Assembly: GCF_011762005.1 (NCBI RefSeq) | Contig: NZ_JAASQU010000001.1 | Span: 248,001 to 312,000 of the forward strand | DNA from: Qipengyuania flava | Lineage (GTDB): Bacteria > Pseudomonadota > Alphaproteobacteria > Sphingomonadales > Sphingomonadaceae | Direction: 5' to 3' | DNA length: 64,000 nt | In this document: positions 26,647 to 35,943 of the stretch, piece after piece | How positions within the stretch are numbered: position 1 is the stretch's first letter | How the letters are laid out: each line of letters opens with the position of its first letter | Position numbers and translations under genes: made by a program | Notes under the pieces: generated by a model | What the model saw: the letters and a program-made list of their open reading frames with translations, nothing else | The model's database searches: none | What the model was told of the DNA's origin: nothing

Positions 26647-26737
26647 TTTTTTCTCTTGCGTTGCGCGAGGTGGCCTCATAAAGGGCTGCCTCCGCAAGGC
26701 TGGAGCGCCTCCCAGGACGCTCCTTTGAAAATGGTTC

Positions 26738-26813
<76 letters not shown>

Positions 26814-26908
26814 TTTCACCGGATTTGTTGGTAGCAGGCCGTGGCGACGGCTGCGGCTTGCTTCCACCACACCCGGGCTTGAGTTTGGGTTTCATCGGGG
26901 AATTCCCC

Positions 26909-26944
26909 ACGCTGGCCGACGAGTTCTCGTCCGCCGGCGTTTTT
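26909..26944 (+). terminator. Intrinsic terminator after tRNA-Ala
   Basis: 15-base arms at 26909-26923 and 26926-26940 pair in 14 positions (one G-T, one mismatch) around a TT centre, followed by TTTTT within 26940-26944. A perfect 12-base palindrome, GGGGAATTCCCC, lies just before it. It separates tRNA-Ala from ffh. Confidence 0.8.
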
Positions 26945-26991
26945 CGCGTTTAATCGGGCCGGTCATGGTTCGATAAGGAGTTTAGGCAGTC

Positions 26992-28488
26992 ATGTTCGAC
27001 AATCTGTCCGACCGCCTCGGCAATGTGTTCGATCGCCTCAAGGGGCGCGGCGCGCTGTCGGAAAACGACGTGCGCGAAGCGATGCGCGAGATACGCATCG
27101 CGTTGCTCGAGGCCGATGTCGCGCTGCCGGTTGTCCGCCGTTTCATCGACGCGGTGACCGAGAAGGCGATCGGTCAGGACGTGCTCAAGTCGGTCACGCC
27201 CGGCCAGCAGGTCGTCAAGATCGTCGACGATGAACTTGTCGCCATGCTTGGCGGGGGCGGAGATGCCGACCCCAAGGATCGCGAGCTCAATTTCGCCGCC
27301 AAGCCGCCGGTCGTGATCATGATGGTCGGCCTGCAGGGTTCGGGTAAGACCACCACCACCGCCAAGCTGGGCAAGCTGCTCAAGGAAAAGCACGGCAAGA
27401 AGGCCATGATGGCCTCGCTGGACGTCAACCGTCCGGCCGCGCAGGAACAGCTCAAGGTGCTGGGCGAGCAGGTCGATGTGGCGACACTCCCGATCGTCGA
27501 GGGCCAGCAGCCGGTCGATATCGCGCGCCGGGCGATGGAAAGCGCCAAGCTGCAATCGGCCGACGTGCTGCTGCTCGATACCGCGGGCCGCCTCCATGTC
27601 GATGAAGCGCTGATGGCCGAGATGAAGGCCATCGCAGGCGTATCGGCGCCGACCGAAGTGCTGCTGGTGGTCGACAGCCTGACCGGCCAGGACGCGGTCA
27701 ATGTGGCGCAGAGCTTCACCGGCGAAGTGCCGCTGACCGGCGTGGTGCTGACCCGCATGGACGGCGATGCGCGTGGCGGTGCGGCGCTGTCGATGCGCTA
27801 TGTCACGGGCAAGCCTATCAAGTTTGCCGGTACGGGCGAGAAGCTCGATGCGATCGAGGCGTTCGATCCCAAGCGCGTGGCCGGCCGAATCCTCGGCATG
27901 GGCGACGTCGTCAGCCTCGTCGAGAAGGCCGCCGAGACGATCAAGGCCGACGAGGCCGAGGCGCTCGCCAAGAAAATGGCGAAAGGCCAGTTCGATCTCG
28001 AAGACCTGCGCATGCAATTGAAGCAGATGCAGAGCATGGGCGGGCTGGGCATGCTGGCGGGAATGCTGCCGGGCATGAAGAAAGCCAAGGCGGCGATGGC
28101 CGCCTCGAGCATGGACGACAAGGTGCTCGTCCACATGGATGCGATCATCGGTTCGATGACCCCCAAGGAACGCAAGAACCCCGCATTGATGAACGCCAAG
28201 CGCAAGAAGCGCGTTGCGGCGGGTTCGGGTACCGACGTGCAGACCGTCAACAAGGTGCTGAAAATGCACCAGGAGATGGGCCGCGCGATGAAGCAGATCA
28301 AGAAGATGGGCGGCCTCAAGGGGCTCGGCGCGCTGTTCGGCAAGGGCGGCATGGGTGCCGCCATGCCCGGCCTCGGAGGGCCCGGCGGTGCTGCTGGCGG
28401 CATGCCCGGAATGGGCGCCGGCAAGGGCCCAGGCGTGGATATGAACACGCTCCCGCCCGACCTGCAGGACATGCTCAAGAAGAAATAA
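26992..28488 (+). CDS. ffh: Signal recognition particle protein Ffh
   Basis: The GTPase of the bacterial SRP, which delivers nascent membrane proteins to FtsY. N domain, then the G domain with GLQGSGKTTTTAKLGK, DTAGRLHVDE and LTRMDGDARGGAAL, then the Met-rich M domain that binds 4.5S RNA and signal sequences (many MGGL/MLPGM runs). AAGGAG precedes the ATG. The length of 498 residues includes a Gly/Met/Pro-rich tail. It is 34 bp upstream of rpsP, the usual ffh-rpsP order. Confidence 0.98.
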   Translation: MFDNLSDRLGNVFDRLKGRGALSENDVREAMREIRIALLEADVALPVVRRFIDAVTEKAIGQDVLKSVTPGQQVVKIVDDELVAMLGGGGDADPKDRELNFAAKPPVVIMMVGLQGSGKTTTTAKLGKLLKEKHGKKAMMASLDVNRPAAQEQLKVLGEQVDVATLPIVEGQQPVDIARRAMESAKLQSADVLLLDTAGRLHVDEALMAEMKAIAGVSAPTEVLLVVDSLTGQDAVNVAQSFTGEVPLTGVVLTRMDGDARGGAALSMRYVTGKPIKFAGTGEKLDAIEAFDPKRVAGRILGMGDVVSLVEKAAETIKADEAEALAKKMAKGQFDLEDLRMQLKQMQSMGGLGMLAGMLPGMKKAKAAMAASSMDDKVLVHMDAIIGSMTPKERKNPALMNAKRKKRVAAGSGTDVQTVNKVLKMHQEMGRAMKQIKKMGGLKGLGALFGKGGMGAAMPGLGGPGGAAGGMPGMGAGKGPGVDMNTLPPDLQDMLKKK

Positions 28489-28522
28489 GTTTCAGACGTT
28501 TACATTCGAAAGGTAATACCAA

Positions 28523-28984
28523 ATGGCAGTTGCAATCCGTCTTTCGCGTGGTGGTGCCAAGAAGCGCCCCTACTACCGCATCGTTGTCGCTGACTCGCGC
28601 TCGGCGCGTGACGGCAAGTATCTCGAGCAGATCGGTACCTACAACCCGATGCTGCCCAAGGATTCGGGTGAGCGCGTGAAGCTCAACGAAGACCGTGCGC
28701 GCCACTGGCTGTCGGTCGGCGCGAAGCCGAGCGACCGCGTCCACCGCTTCCTCGATGCCGCCGGCATCCTCGAGCGCGCGCCGCGCAACAACCCCAAGAA
28801 GGCCGAGCCGGGCGAAGCCGCCAAGGAACGCGCCGAGGAAAAGGCCGCCAAGATCGCTGAAGCCGAAGAAGCCGCCAAGGCTGCCGCGGAAGAAGCCAAT
28901 GCACCGGCTGAAGAAGCAGCGACCGAAGACGCTCCGGCTGAAGAGGCTGCTGCAGAAGAAGCTACCGAAGACAAGGGCGAGTAA
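28523..28984 (+). CDS. rpsP: 30S ribosomal protein S16 with acidic C-terminal extension
   Basis: The first 85 residues are a standard S16 ([20 protein letters not shown], then the conserved NPM and the DR-A-WL segment). The rest, to residue 153, is an Ala/Glu/Lys-rich low-complexity tail ending in KGE. S16 is usually 80-90 residues. Long tails are known in Sphingomonadales. The tail is probably helical and solvent exposed. First gene of the rpsP-rimM pair. Confidence 0.97.
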   Translation: MAVAIRLSRGGAKKRPYYRIVVADSRSARDGKYLEQIGTYNPMLPKDSGERVKLNEDRARHWLSVGAKPSDRVHRFLDAAGILERAPRNNPKKAEPGEAAKERAEEKAAKIAEAEEAAKAAAEEANAPAEEAATEDAPAEEAAAEEATEDKGE

Positions 28985-28992
28985 TCGCGCCC

Positions 28993-29481
28993 ATGTCGGA
29001 CAAGCCCCTCACGCTGGCTGCCGTCACCGGTGCGCATGGCGTGTCGGGCGAAGTCCGACTGAAGCTGTTTGGCGAGGGCGTCGATGCACTCAAGGCCATT
29101 GCCAGCTTCAACGAGGGTACGCTGACTCTCAGGAAAATCCGCAGCGACAACAAGGGCGGTGCCGTCGCGCGCTTTGCCGAGGTGAAGGATCGCACCGCGG
29201 CAGAGCAGCTGCGCGGCACCGCCCTTTCTGTTTCCCGCGAGGCCTTGCCCACGCTGGACGCAGACGAGTTCTATTTCTCCGACCTGCTCGACCTCGCAGT
29301 GGTCACCGATACGGGCGACGCGGTCGGCCGCGTCTGCGCAGTGGAGAATTTCGGCGCCACCGACATCGTCGAGATCGAAAAGCCCGACGGCAAAAAGTTC
29401 ATGGTCCCGCTGACCAAGCAGGCCGTGCCCGGCTGGGACGAGCGGACATTGACGATCGCGGAAGGGTTCTGGGATAGGTAG
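28993..29481 (+). CDS. rimM: Ribosome maturation factor RimM
   Basis: Binds S19 and helps mature the 30S head. The N-terminal beta-barrel opens with LAAVTGAHGVSGEVRLKLFG. The PRC-barrel half has EFYFSDLLDLAVVTD and the end MVPLTKQAVPGWDE. The length of 162 residues is typical. It starts 8 bp after rpsP. The usual next gene, trmD, is displaced by four genes. Confidence 0.95.
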   Translation: MSDKPLTLAAVTGAHGVSGEVRLKLFGEGVDALKAIASFNEGTLTLRKIRSDNKGGAVARFAEVKDRTAAEQLRGTALSVSREALPTLDADEFYFSDLLDLAVVTDTGDAVGRVCAVENFGATDIVEIEKPDGKKFMVPLTKQAVPGWDERTLTIAEGFWDR

Positions 29482-29488
29482 ACGCGCA

Positions 29489-30046
29489 ATGAGCGCGTTT
29501 GCGACAGACCTGTGGCAAAAGCTGGCCGCCTACGAGGTCGGTCCCCGTGATGGCGCGTTTACTTTCTCGCAGCGGCTTGCACGCGAAAACCGCTGGTCCG
29601 CCGCCCATGCCGCGCGGGTGCTCACCGAATACAAAAGGTTCTGCTATCTCGCGAAGACTGCGGGGCATCCGGTCACTCCCTCCGACGCTGTCGACCAGGC
29701 GTGGCATCTCCATCTCACCTATAGCCGCGATTACTGGCAGCGCTTCTGCCCCGACATCCTCGGAGCCGAACTGCATCACGGCCCGACCGCGGGTGGCAGC
29801 ACCGAGCGCACGCGCTATTACGACCAATATGCCGCCACGCTCGCGAGTTACGAGATCGCTTTCGGAGAGCCGCCGCCAGACGATATCTGGCCCACGGCGC
29901 ACCGCCGTTTTGTTATCGACCCGCTGTCTTTCCGCGTTAACCCGCACGATGTAGTGATATTGCCGCGTGGCGCGGTCCGGTTTGCAGGTATCGCGGCCGG
30001 TCTGGCGTTGGCTGCGGCGGTGGCGGCATTGATCTGGGGAGGGTAG
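29489..30046 (+). CDS. Glycine-rich-domain-like (GRDP/DUF1399-type) protein
   Basis: 185 residues. The diagnostic segment is the FCYLAKTAGHPVTPSDAVDQ stretch followed by AWHLHLTYSRDYWQRFC. The pattern V-D-x-x-W-H-x-H-L is typical of the GRDP family. A long helical N-terminal half, a middle RTRYYDQYAATLASYE, and a single C-terminal helix (AGIAAGLALAAAVAALIW) make it a likely tail-anchored membrane protein. Function unknown. Its TAG overlaps the GTG of the next gene by one base, so the two are coupled. It begins 8 bp after rimM. Confidence 0.75.
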   Translation: MSAFATDLWQKLAAYEVGPRDGAFTFSQRLARENRWSAAHAARVLTEYKRFCYLAKTAGHPVTPSDAVDQAWHLHLTYSRDYWQRFCPDILGAELHHGPTAGGSTERTRYYDQYAATLASYEIAFGEPPPDDIWPTAHRRFVIDPLSFRVNPHDVVILPRGAVRFAGIAAGLALAAAVAALIWGG

Positions 30047-30900
30047 TGCCGGTGATAGAGGGCTTCTCCACCTATTCGGGAAGCGATTTCCTGTTGTTCT
30101 ACGCTTTGCTGGTCGTCGCAGCGATCGTGGCGGGCGTGTGGGTGCCCACGCTGCTGCGTGCGGACGGGGCCGAGTGTAGTGTGCAGGACCGCTACGAGGC
30201 TGCCTTTCTGGCAGGAGGCGGGAAACGCGTCGCCGAGACCGCGCTGGCGCAATTGCTCGCAGAAGACGCGCTTGCACCATCCGGCGAACGCAAGGTCCGC
30301 GTTATCCGTGAAACGGCAGCGAAACACCCGCTCGAGAAAACCTTGCTGCGCAAGCCACTGCCTTTCGGCCTGACCGAAACCTACAAGGCGATCGAACCGC
30401 ATATCGCGGACATAAAACAGCGACTGATCGGGCAGGGGCTGCTGCTTGCCGGCAGCCAGCGCATGCCGCTACGGATCGTCTCGGTGCTGCCCTATCTGGT
30501 GGTGCTGGGGATCGGCTGGCATCGCCGCGCTGCCGGCGTGGCCGAGGGAGAGCCTGTCGGATACCTCACTGCGCTGATGGTGGTGGCGGCGATCTTCGCG
30601 TTGATCCGCTTCGTCAAACTCGACCCGCGGACACGCGGCGGGATCGCAGCGGTGGCGAATGCGCGCAACATCAGCAAGCGGCTCAAGACCGCGCCGACGA
30701 CGCCCGAGGTGGGTTATGGTGTGGCACTGTTCGGGACGGCAATTCTCGCGGGAACGCCCTATGCGGAACTGCATGCCATGCGCGAGGCGGCGCGCGGCGA
30801 CGGGTCGGGCGGATATGCCGCCGACGGCTCGGACAGCTCGGACGGATCGGGCGGCAGCGACAGCGGCTGCGGCGGCGGTTGCGGAGGATGCGGCGGCTAG
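30046..30900 (+). CDS. TIGR04222-type membrane protein with Cys/Gly-rich tail
   Basis: 284 residues. N-terminal helix ([20 protein letters not shown]), a cytoplasmic helical region with the TIGR04222 feature [20 protein letters not shown], two central helices ([14 protein letters not shown] and [14 protein letters not shown]), a further hydrophobic stretch, and a tail of Gly/Ser/Asp ending in CGGGCGGCGG with three Cys. This tail type is characteristic of the family. Its role is unknown. Metal binding or surface anchoring are guesses. GTG start with GGGAGG a few bases before. Partner of the preceding gene. Confidence 0.75.
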   Translation: MPVIEGFSTYSGSDFLLFYALLVVAAIVAGVWVPTLLRADGAECSVQDRYEAAFLAGGGKRVAETALAQLLAEDALAPSGERKVRVIRETAAKHPLEKTLLRKPLPFGLTETYKAIEPHIADIKQRLIGQGLLLAGSQRMPLRIVSVLPYLVVLGIGWHRRAAGVAEGEPVGYLTALMVVAAIFALIRFVKLDPRTRGGIAAVANARNISKRLKTAPTTPEVGYGVALFGTAILAGTPYAELHAMREAARGDGSGGYAADGSDSSDGSGGSDSGCGGGCGGCGG

Positions 30901-31811
30901 CGACGCAGCGGGGTCTGCGCGGCGAGGTGGTTGCGGATCGTGGTTGCGGCGACACCGGCCTGTCCCATCGCATGGCTGATCTGATCCAGGCCGAGCACCA
31001 CGTCTCCCGCGGCAAACAGGCCCGGAATGCTCGTCTCGAGGTGGTCGTCGACCAGCACGCAGCCTTCATCGCTGACGCGGGCACCCGCCGATACGGCGAG
31101 GCCCGACCGGATGACCGATCCCAGCGCGGGATAGATGCTGTCGAACGCCATCCGTCCCTCTGCGGTATCGAAGGCGATCCGGTCGTTCTCGATTGCGAAG
31201 TTCCCGCAGGGCCCCGCCACGCGGTCCACTCCCGCATCATCGAGTACACGGGTGCACTGCGGGGACAGGTCGTGATCGCCATGCGGCGATACCAGCGTCA
31301 GATCGCGCGTGTAGCTGCGGATGAACTGGGCCTCCGCCGTGCCGTGATCCCCGCTGCCAATGACCGCCACCCGCTTGTCGGTCACCTCGTATCCGTCGCA
31401 CACGGGGCAGTAGCGGATCAGCCCGCGGCTCAGCGCCTCACCGTGCAACGGCTCGTCGATCCCGTCGGGGCGGTTGTTGACCACACCGGTAGCGAGCAGG
31501 ACGGTGCGTGCACGATATTCCTCCTCGTCGCAGCGCACGGTGAAGTGGTCGCCGTCGCGTTTCAGGTCGGATACCCGCCTGGGTTCGCGTAGCGCACCAT
31601 ATCTGGCCGCCTGGTCGCGCATCCGCTCGAGCAACTCCTCGCCACTTATGCCGTCGGGAAAGCCGGCATGATTGCGCGTGCGCGGGATCCAGCCCGCCCG
31701 ACTGGTGCCGCAATCGAACATGCGAATCGAGAGGTGGTAGCGCGCAAGGTAGATTGCCGCGGTCAGCCCGGCGGGGCCTGCGCCCACGATGATGCAATCG
31801 TCGATGTTCAT
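30897..31811 (-). CDS. Thioredoxin-reductase-like FAD/NAD(P) disulfide oxidoreductase
   Basis: 304 residues. FAD site [19 protein letters not shown], the redox pair Cys135-Cys138 in [10 protein letters not shown] (family CATC-type), the NAD(P) site [16 protein letters not shown] and the C-terminal [15 protein letters not shown]. The NADP loop lacks the usual G-G-G-x-S-A, so cofactor and partner may differ from true TrxB. Start at 31811 ([10 protein letters not shown]). It overlaps the TIGR04222 stop by 4 bp on the opposite strand. Confidence 0.87.
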   Translation of the reverse strand: MNIDDCIIVGAGPAGLTAAIYLARYHLSIRMFDCGTSRAGWIPRTRNHAGFPDGISGEELLERMRDQAARYGALREPRRVSDLKRDGDHFTVRCDEEEYRARTVLLATGVVNNRPDGIDEPLHGEALSRGLIRYCPVCDGYEVTDKRVAVIGSGDHGTAEAQFIRSYTRDLTLVSPHGDHDLSPQCTRVLDDAGVDRVAGPCGNFAIENDRIAFDTAEGRMAFDSIYPALGSVIRSGLAVSAGARVSDEGCVLVDDHLETSIPGLFAAGDVVLGLDQISHAMGQAGVAATTIRNHLAAQTPLRR

Positions 31812-31939
31812 GGCCTTCCTACGCGCGGCGGGGCCAAGCGTTGCCGTTGGCAGAGTGATATAGGCCTCCTGCCCCCTTTGGGCATTGCCGTCCGGGGCAG
31901 ATGTGGCAGAGGGACGTTGCAAGGGAGGATCGCACCGCC

Positions 31940-32254
31940 ATGTTCGACAACGCCATATTTCTCGCTGCATCCTATGCCGCGATGTCCGCCGGGCTCAGCG
32001 CCACGGTGGCGAAAGTCTCGCCGACCATCGGACCGCGGCTGCGGCATCTGTTTGCGGGCACCGCTCCGATTGCCGCGGTGCTCGGAATGCGGCTGACCGA
32101 AGCCGACAGCGTGACGCTGCAGGGTATGGACCTGTTCGCTGCGGGCGGGCTGGTCGTGCTCGGCGTCGTTACCTCCACTCTTGTCGGCAAGGCGGTGCCT
32201 TCGGCTAGGATCCCGCCGCAGGGCGTCGACGATCGGCACGCGCTCCCGAACTAG
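31940..32254 (+). CDS. Hypothetical small membrane protein
   Basis: 104 residues from the ATG at 31940, which has GGGAGGA about nine bases before it. Two or three hydrophobic stretches: [33 protein letters not shown] and [19 protein letters not shown]. The end is polar. I do not recognise a family. It lies 51 bp before trmD and may be cotranscribed with it. Confidence 0.55.
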   Translation: MFDNAIFLAASYAAMSAGLSATVAKVSPTIGPRLRHLFAGTAPIAAVLGMRLTEADSVTLQGMDLFAAGGLVVLGVVTSTLVGKAVPSARIPPQGVDDRHALPN

Positions 32255-32305
32255 GCCCGCGGCCTGCTATGGCGCTGTCATCGATAGGCGGCTAGGGCGC
32301 GGCGC

Positions 32306-33031
32306 ATGAGTTTCGCCGCCACCATTCTTACGCTCTATCCCGAGATGTTTCCCGGACCCTTGGGCGTAAGCCTTGCCGGACGCGCGCTCGAGCGCGGGGA
32401 CTGGTCGTGCGAAACCGTACAGATCCGCGATTTCGCGACCGACAAGCATCGTACGGTCGACGATACGCCCGCCGGCGGCGGGGCGGGCATGGTGCTCAAG
32501 CCCGACGTGCTGGGCGCGGCCATTGCCAGCGTGGGGGAGGGGCGACCGATCCTGGCCATGACCCCGCGTGGCAAGCCGATCACGCAGGCACGTATCCGCG
32601 AAATCGCTGCCGGGCCCGGCGTTGCCATATTGTGTGGGCGGTTCGAAGGCTTCGACGAACGCATCTTCGAGGCCTATCCGCAGATCGAGCAGGTCAGCCT
32701 TGCCAATATCGTCCTGTCGGGCGGGGAGACCGCCGCGCTGGCCATTCTCGACGCTTGCATTCGCCTGCTTCCCGGAGTAATGGGCGCGCCCGATAGCGGA
32801 GTCGAGGAGTCCTACGAGAACGGGCTCATCGAATATCCGCAATATACCCGACCTCAGGAATGGGAAGGGCGCACGATCCCTGAAGTGCTGCGATCGGGGG
32901 ATCATGCGAAGATCGCTGCTTGGCGCAAGGCCAGGAGCGAGGAAGACACACGGTTACGCAGGCCGGACCTTTGGGATCGCTACAGTGGCGATCGGGACCG
33001 ACCTGCCTCTGGCGCGCGGCGAAAAGACTAA
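32306..33031 (+). CDS. trmD: tRNA (guanine-37-N1)-methyltransferase
   Basis: Methylates G37 of tRNAs to prevent frameshifting. The SPOUT trefoil knot is seen in [21 protein letters not shown], and the N-terminal [16 protein letters not shown] and [13 protein letters not shown] are diagnostic. The C-terminal DNA-like helix region has [18 protein letters not shown]. 241 residues. It is followed by rplS after 12 bp. Confidence 0.97.
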   Translation: MSFAATILTLYPEMFPGPLGVSLAGRALERGDWSCETVQIRDFATDKHRTVDDTPAGGGAGMVLKPDVLGAAIASVGEGRPILAMTPRGKPITQARIREIAAGPGVAILCGRFEGFDERIFEAYPQIEQVSLANIVLSGGETAALAILDACIRLLPGVMGAPDSGVEESYENGLIEYPQYTRPQEWEGRTIPEVLRSGDHAKIAAWRKARSEEDTRLRRPDLWDRYSGDRDRPASGARRKD

Positions 33032-33043
33032 GGATACGGTTCG

Positions 33044-33412
33044 ATGAACCTCATTCAGCAGCTCGAAGCAGAAGCGATCGAGAACCTCGGGAAGGACATT
33101 CCCGATTTCCGCGCCGGTGACACCGTGCGCGTCGGCGTCCGCGTTGTCGAAGGCAACCGCGAACGCGTTCAGAATTTCGAAGGCGTTGTCATTGCCCGCT
33201 CGAACCGCGGCATGGGCAGCAACTTCACCGTCCGCAAGATGTCGTTCGGCGAAGGCGTGGAGCGTGTGTTCCCGCTCTACTCGCCGATCCTCGACAGCGT
33301 CACCGTCGTGCGTCGCGGCATCGTGCGTCGTGCCAAGCTCTACTACCTGCGCGGCCGCACCGGCAAGCGCGCGCGTATCGCGGAACGCCGCGACAACGCG
33401 CCTAAGGCGTAA
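33044..33412 (+). CDS. rplS: 50S ribosomal protein L19
   Basis: 122 residues. The L19 core is [20 protein letters not shown] followed by [23 protein letters not shown]-type sequence, then [12 protein letters not shown] and [17 protein letters not shown]. It lies at the 30S-50S interface. The end of the S16-RimM-TrmD-L19 set, closed by a strong terminator. Confidence 0.98.
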   Translation: MNLIQQLEAEAIENLGKDIPDFRAGDTVRVGVRVVEGNRERVQNFEGVVIARSNRGMGSNFTVRKMSFGEGVERVFPLYSPILDSVTVVRRGIVRRAKLYYLRGRTGKRARIAERRDNAPKA

Positions 33413-33445
33413 GCTTACGACACCAGTTCTCTTCGCGAGAATCTT

Positions 33446-33479
33446 GGGGCGGTTTCCCTTCGGGGAGACCGCCCTTTTT
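33446..33479 (+). terminator. Intrinsic terminator after rplS
   Basis: GGGCGGT at 33447-33453 pairs with ACCGCCC at 33468-33474. An inner TTCCC/GGGGA continues the stem, with a loop rich in TTCG, and TTTTT follows at 33475-33479. It stands 34 bp after the rplS stop. Confidence 0.92.
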
Positions 33480-33568
33480 CTGTCGCGGCGCCGGAGATCT
33501 CGGGCGGCCGCGCTTGCATTCGCCGACGCGCGTTGCGAGGAACCCGCAACTGTTCCTGCGGAGACCAT

Positions 33569-35857
33569 ATGAAAGCCCTGACCCTTGCCGCCGCACTCAT
33601 GCTCGGCACCTGCCTGACCGCGCCAAGCCAGGCGCAGACCACGACGGAGACCGCGCCCATGGATTTGACCTTCGAACGCGTCTTTGCCTCGCCCGGGCTC
33701 GACGGGCCCACGCCGCGCAAGGTGAAGCTGTCCCCCGATGGTCGCTATCTAACCGTGCTGCGCAATCGCGAAGCCGACCGCGAGCGCTACGATCTGTGGG
33801 CCTATGACCGGAACGCGGGCGAATGGGCGATGCTGGTCGACAGCGAGGCGCTGGGATCGGGCCGCGACCTGTCCGAAGACGAGAAGATGCAGCGCGAGCG
33901 CGCACGGGTCGGCAGTCTGAAGGGGATCATCGACTATCAGTGGACCAAAGATGCCAGCGGCGTGCTCGTCCCGCTCGACGGCGACCTCTACCTCGCGCGG
34001 CTGAGCGGGGAAACGGTGCAACTTACCGATACCGAGGAGAGCGAGCTCAATCCCGCACTGAGCAACACCGGTGCCTACGTATCCTTCGTTCGCGACCGCC
34101 GGCTCTGGGTCGGTGAAACGGGTGGGGAAGCGCAGCCCGTTACGCCAAAGGAAGGCGAAGACGTGCGCTGGGGCGAGGCGGAGTTCGTCGCGCAGGAGGA
34201 AATGGCGCGGCTGACCGGCTATTGGTGGAGCCCCGACGACCGGCGCGTGGCGGTCGAACGCTTCGACGAGAGCATGGTCGGCATTGTCACCCGCGCGGCG
34301 ATCGGCGCCACCGGCACCAAGGTATTCGACCAGCGCTATCCGGTCGCGGGCAGCGAGAATGCCGATGTCGAACTCTACGTGATGGATCCCGACGGCAACA
34401 ACCGCGTCAAGGTCGATCTCGCCGCGCACCAGCAGCCCGGTATCTATACTGAAGGCGATCCGACCGATTTCTATCTTGCACGGGTGGACTGGGCGCCCGA
34501 TGGCAGCGCACTTTACGTCCAGCGCCAGAACCGCGAGCAGACCGTGCTCGACATGCTCAAGGTCGATCCGGAAACAGGTGCGGCGACGCCGGTCTTCACC
34601 GAGAAGGCTGCAGTGGCGGATTACTGGATCAATCTTGGCGACGATTACAAGCTGCTCGACAACGGCGATCTGGTGTGGTGGTCCGAGCGCGACGGATACG
34701 GCCACCTCTATCTCTATTCCGCGGGCGACGACTGGCAGGATGCGCGCCAGCTGACGCGTGGCGCATTCGTGGTTAGCAAGCTGGTGGGGGTGGACCAGGC
34801 AGCGAAGCGCCTGTTCTATCTCGCCACTAGCGCGGAGGATTCGCTCGAGCAGCACATTTATTCGCTCGACTATGCCGACCCTGCCGCGCAGCCGCAGCGC
34901 CTGACCGAGACTGACTATACCCACTCGGCGACGATGGACGGGAAGGGGCAGACGCTTGTCATAACGCGCTCGAACGATGACACGCCGCCGCACAGCTACA
35001 TCGCCGATCAGCAGGGCCAGCGCTTCGCCTGGATCGAGGAGAACGCGCTCGACGCGGATCATCCCTATGCGCCCTATCTCGCCAGCCACCGGCCCACGCA
35101 ATACGGGACGATCGAAGCCGAGGACGGCACGCCGCTCTATTGGGAGATGGTCACGCCCGAAATGGAGCCGGGCAAGCGTTACCCGGTCTATTACTATCAC
35201 TACAGCGGGCCGGGGCCGCAGATCGTTGATCGCGGCTGGAACGGCGCGCTCAGGCAGGCGATCGTCGACAAGGGCTACATCTGGTTCGCGCTCGACAATC
35301 GTGGCAGCAACTATCGCGGGGTCGCTTTCGAACAGCCGCTCTACCGCGCGATGGGCGGGGTCGAGGTGCGCGACCAGAAGGCCGGGGCAGAATATCTCAA
35401 GACGCTCGACTTCGTCGATCCCGACAAGATCGCGATCGATGGCTGGTCCTATGGCGGCTACATGACGCTGAAGCAGTTGCAGGCCGATCCGGGTCTGTAC
35501 GCAGCAGGCGTCAGCGGCGCCCCGGTAACCCGCTGGGAACTGTACGACACCCATTATACCGAGCGCTACATGGGTACACCGCAGGCCGATGGCGAGGCCT
35601 ACACCGCTGCCAGCGCCATTCCCGAAGCCACGAAGATCACCGATCCGCTGCTGATTATCCACGGCATGGCCGATGACAATGTCGTATTCGAAAACGCGAC
35701 CGAAGTGATCTCCGCGATGCAGGAGGCCAACGTGCCGTTCGAGATGATGCTCTATCCCGGATACACCCACCGCGTTTCGGGCGAGCAGATCTCGCCGCAC
35801 CGCTACAACACCGTGTTCCGCTTCCTCGAAAGCCACGGCGTCACGCCGCCCGAGTGA
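33569..35857 (+). CDS. Secreted dipeptidyl peptidase IV-like S9 serine protease
   Basis: 762 residues. A signal peptide (LTLAAALMLGTCLTAPSQAQ) directs it to the periplasm. The N-terminal beta-propeller (DPPIV_N) has DVELYVMDPDGNN and the DPP4-type EEMARLTGYWWSPD, with its Glu pair that grips the substrate N-terminus. The hydrolase domain has the nucleophile Ser627 in DGWSYGGYM, the Asp in HGMADDNV and the His in YPGYTHRV. It should release X-Pro dipeptides. GCGGAG precedes the ATG. Confidence 0.93.
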   Translation: MKALTLAAALMLGTCLTAPSQAQTTTETAPMDLTFERVFASPGLDGPTPRKVKLSPDGRYLTVLRNREADRERYDLWAYDRNAGEWAMLVDSEALGSGRDLSEDEKMQRERARVGSLKGIIDYQWTKDASGVLVPLDGDLYLARLSGETVQLTDTEESELNPALSNTGAYVSFVRDRRLWVGETGGEAQPVTPKEGEDVRWGEAEFVAQEEMARLTGYWWSPDDRRVAVERFDESMVGIVTRAAIGATGTKVFDQRYPVAGSENADVELYVMDPDGNNRVKVDLAAHQQPGIYTEGDPTDFYLARVDWAPDGSALYVQRQNREQTVLDMLKVDPETGAATPVFTEKAAVADYWINLGDDYKLLDNGDLVWWSERDGYGHLYLYSAGDDWQDARQLTRGAFVVSKLVGVDQAAKRLFYLATSAEDSLEQHIYSLDYADPAAQPQRLTETDYTHSATMDGKGQTLVITRSNDDTPPHSYIADQQGQRFAWIEENALDADHPYAPYLASHRPTQYGTIEAEDGTPLYWEMVTPEMEPGKRYPVYYYHYSGPGPQIVDRGWNGALRQAIVDKGYIWFALDNRGSNYRGVAFEQPLYRAMGGVEVRDQKAGAEYLKTLDFVDPDKIAIDGWSYGGYMTLKQLQADPGLYAAGVSGAPVTRWELYDTHYTERYMGTPQADGEAYTAASAIPEATKITDPLLIIHGMADDNVVFENATEVISAMQEANVPFEMMLYPGYTHRVSGEQISPHRYNTVFRFLESHGVTPPE

Positions 35858-35943
35858 GGCTTTAGGCCGCGCAAACGTATGTGCGCTTGCGGGGACGCGG
35901 GTAATCGCTATCTCCGCGGGCGTATACTGACTGGAGAATTGAT

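Noticed and set aside
26814-26991. Possible 4.5S SRP RNA next to ffh
   Set aside because: The conserved GGTCAGG...GGAAGGAAGCAGCC core is absent. The sequence is explained by a palindrome and a terminator hairpin.
33749-35836. 695-codon minus-strand open frame
   Set aside because: Fully antisense to the DPP-IV-like gene, whose catalytic motifs are intact. It is a codon-bias shadow.
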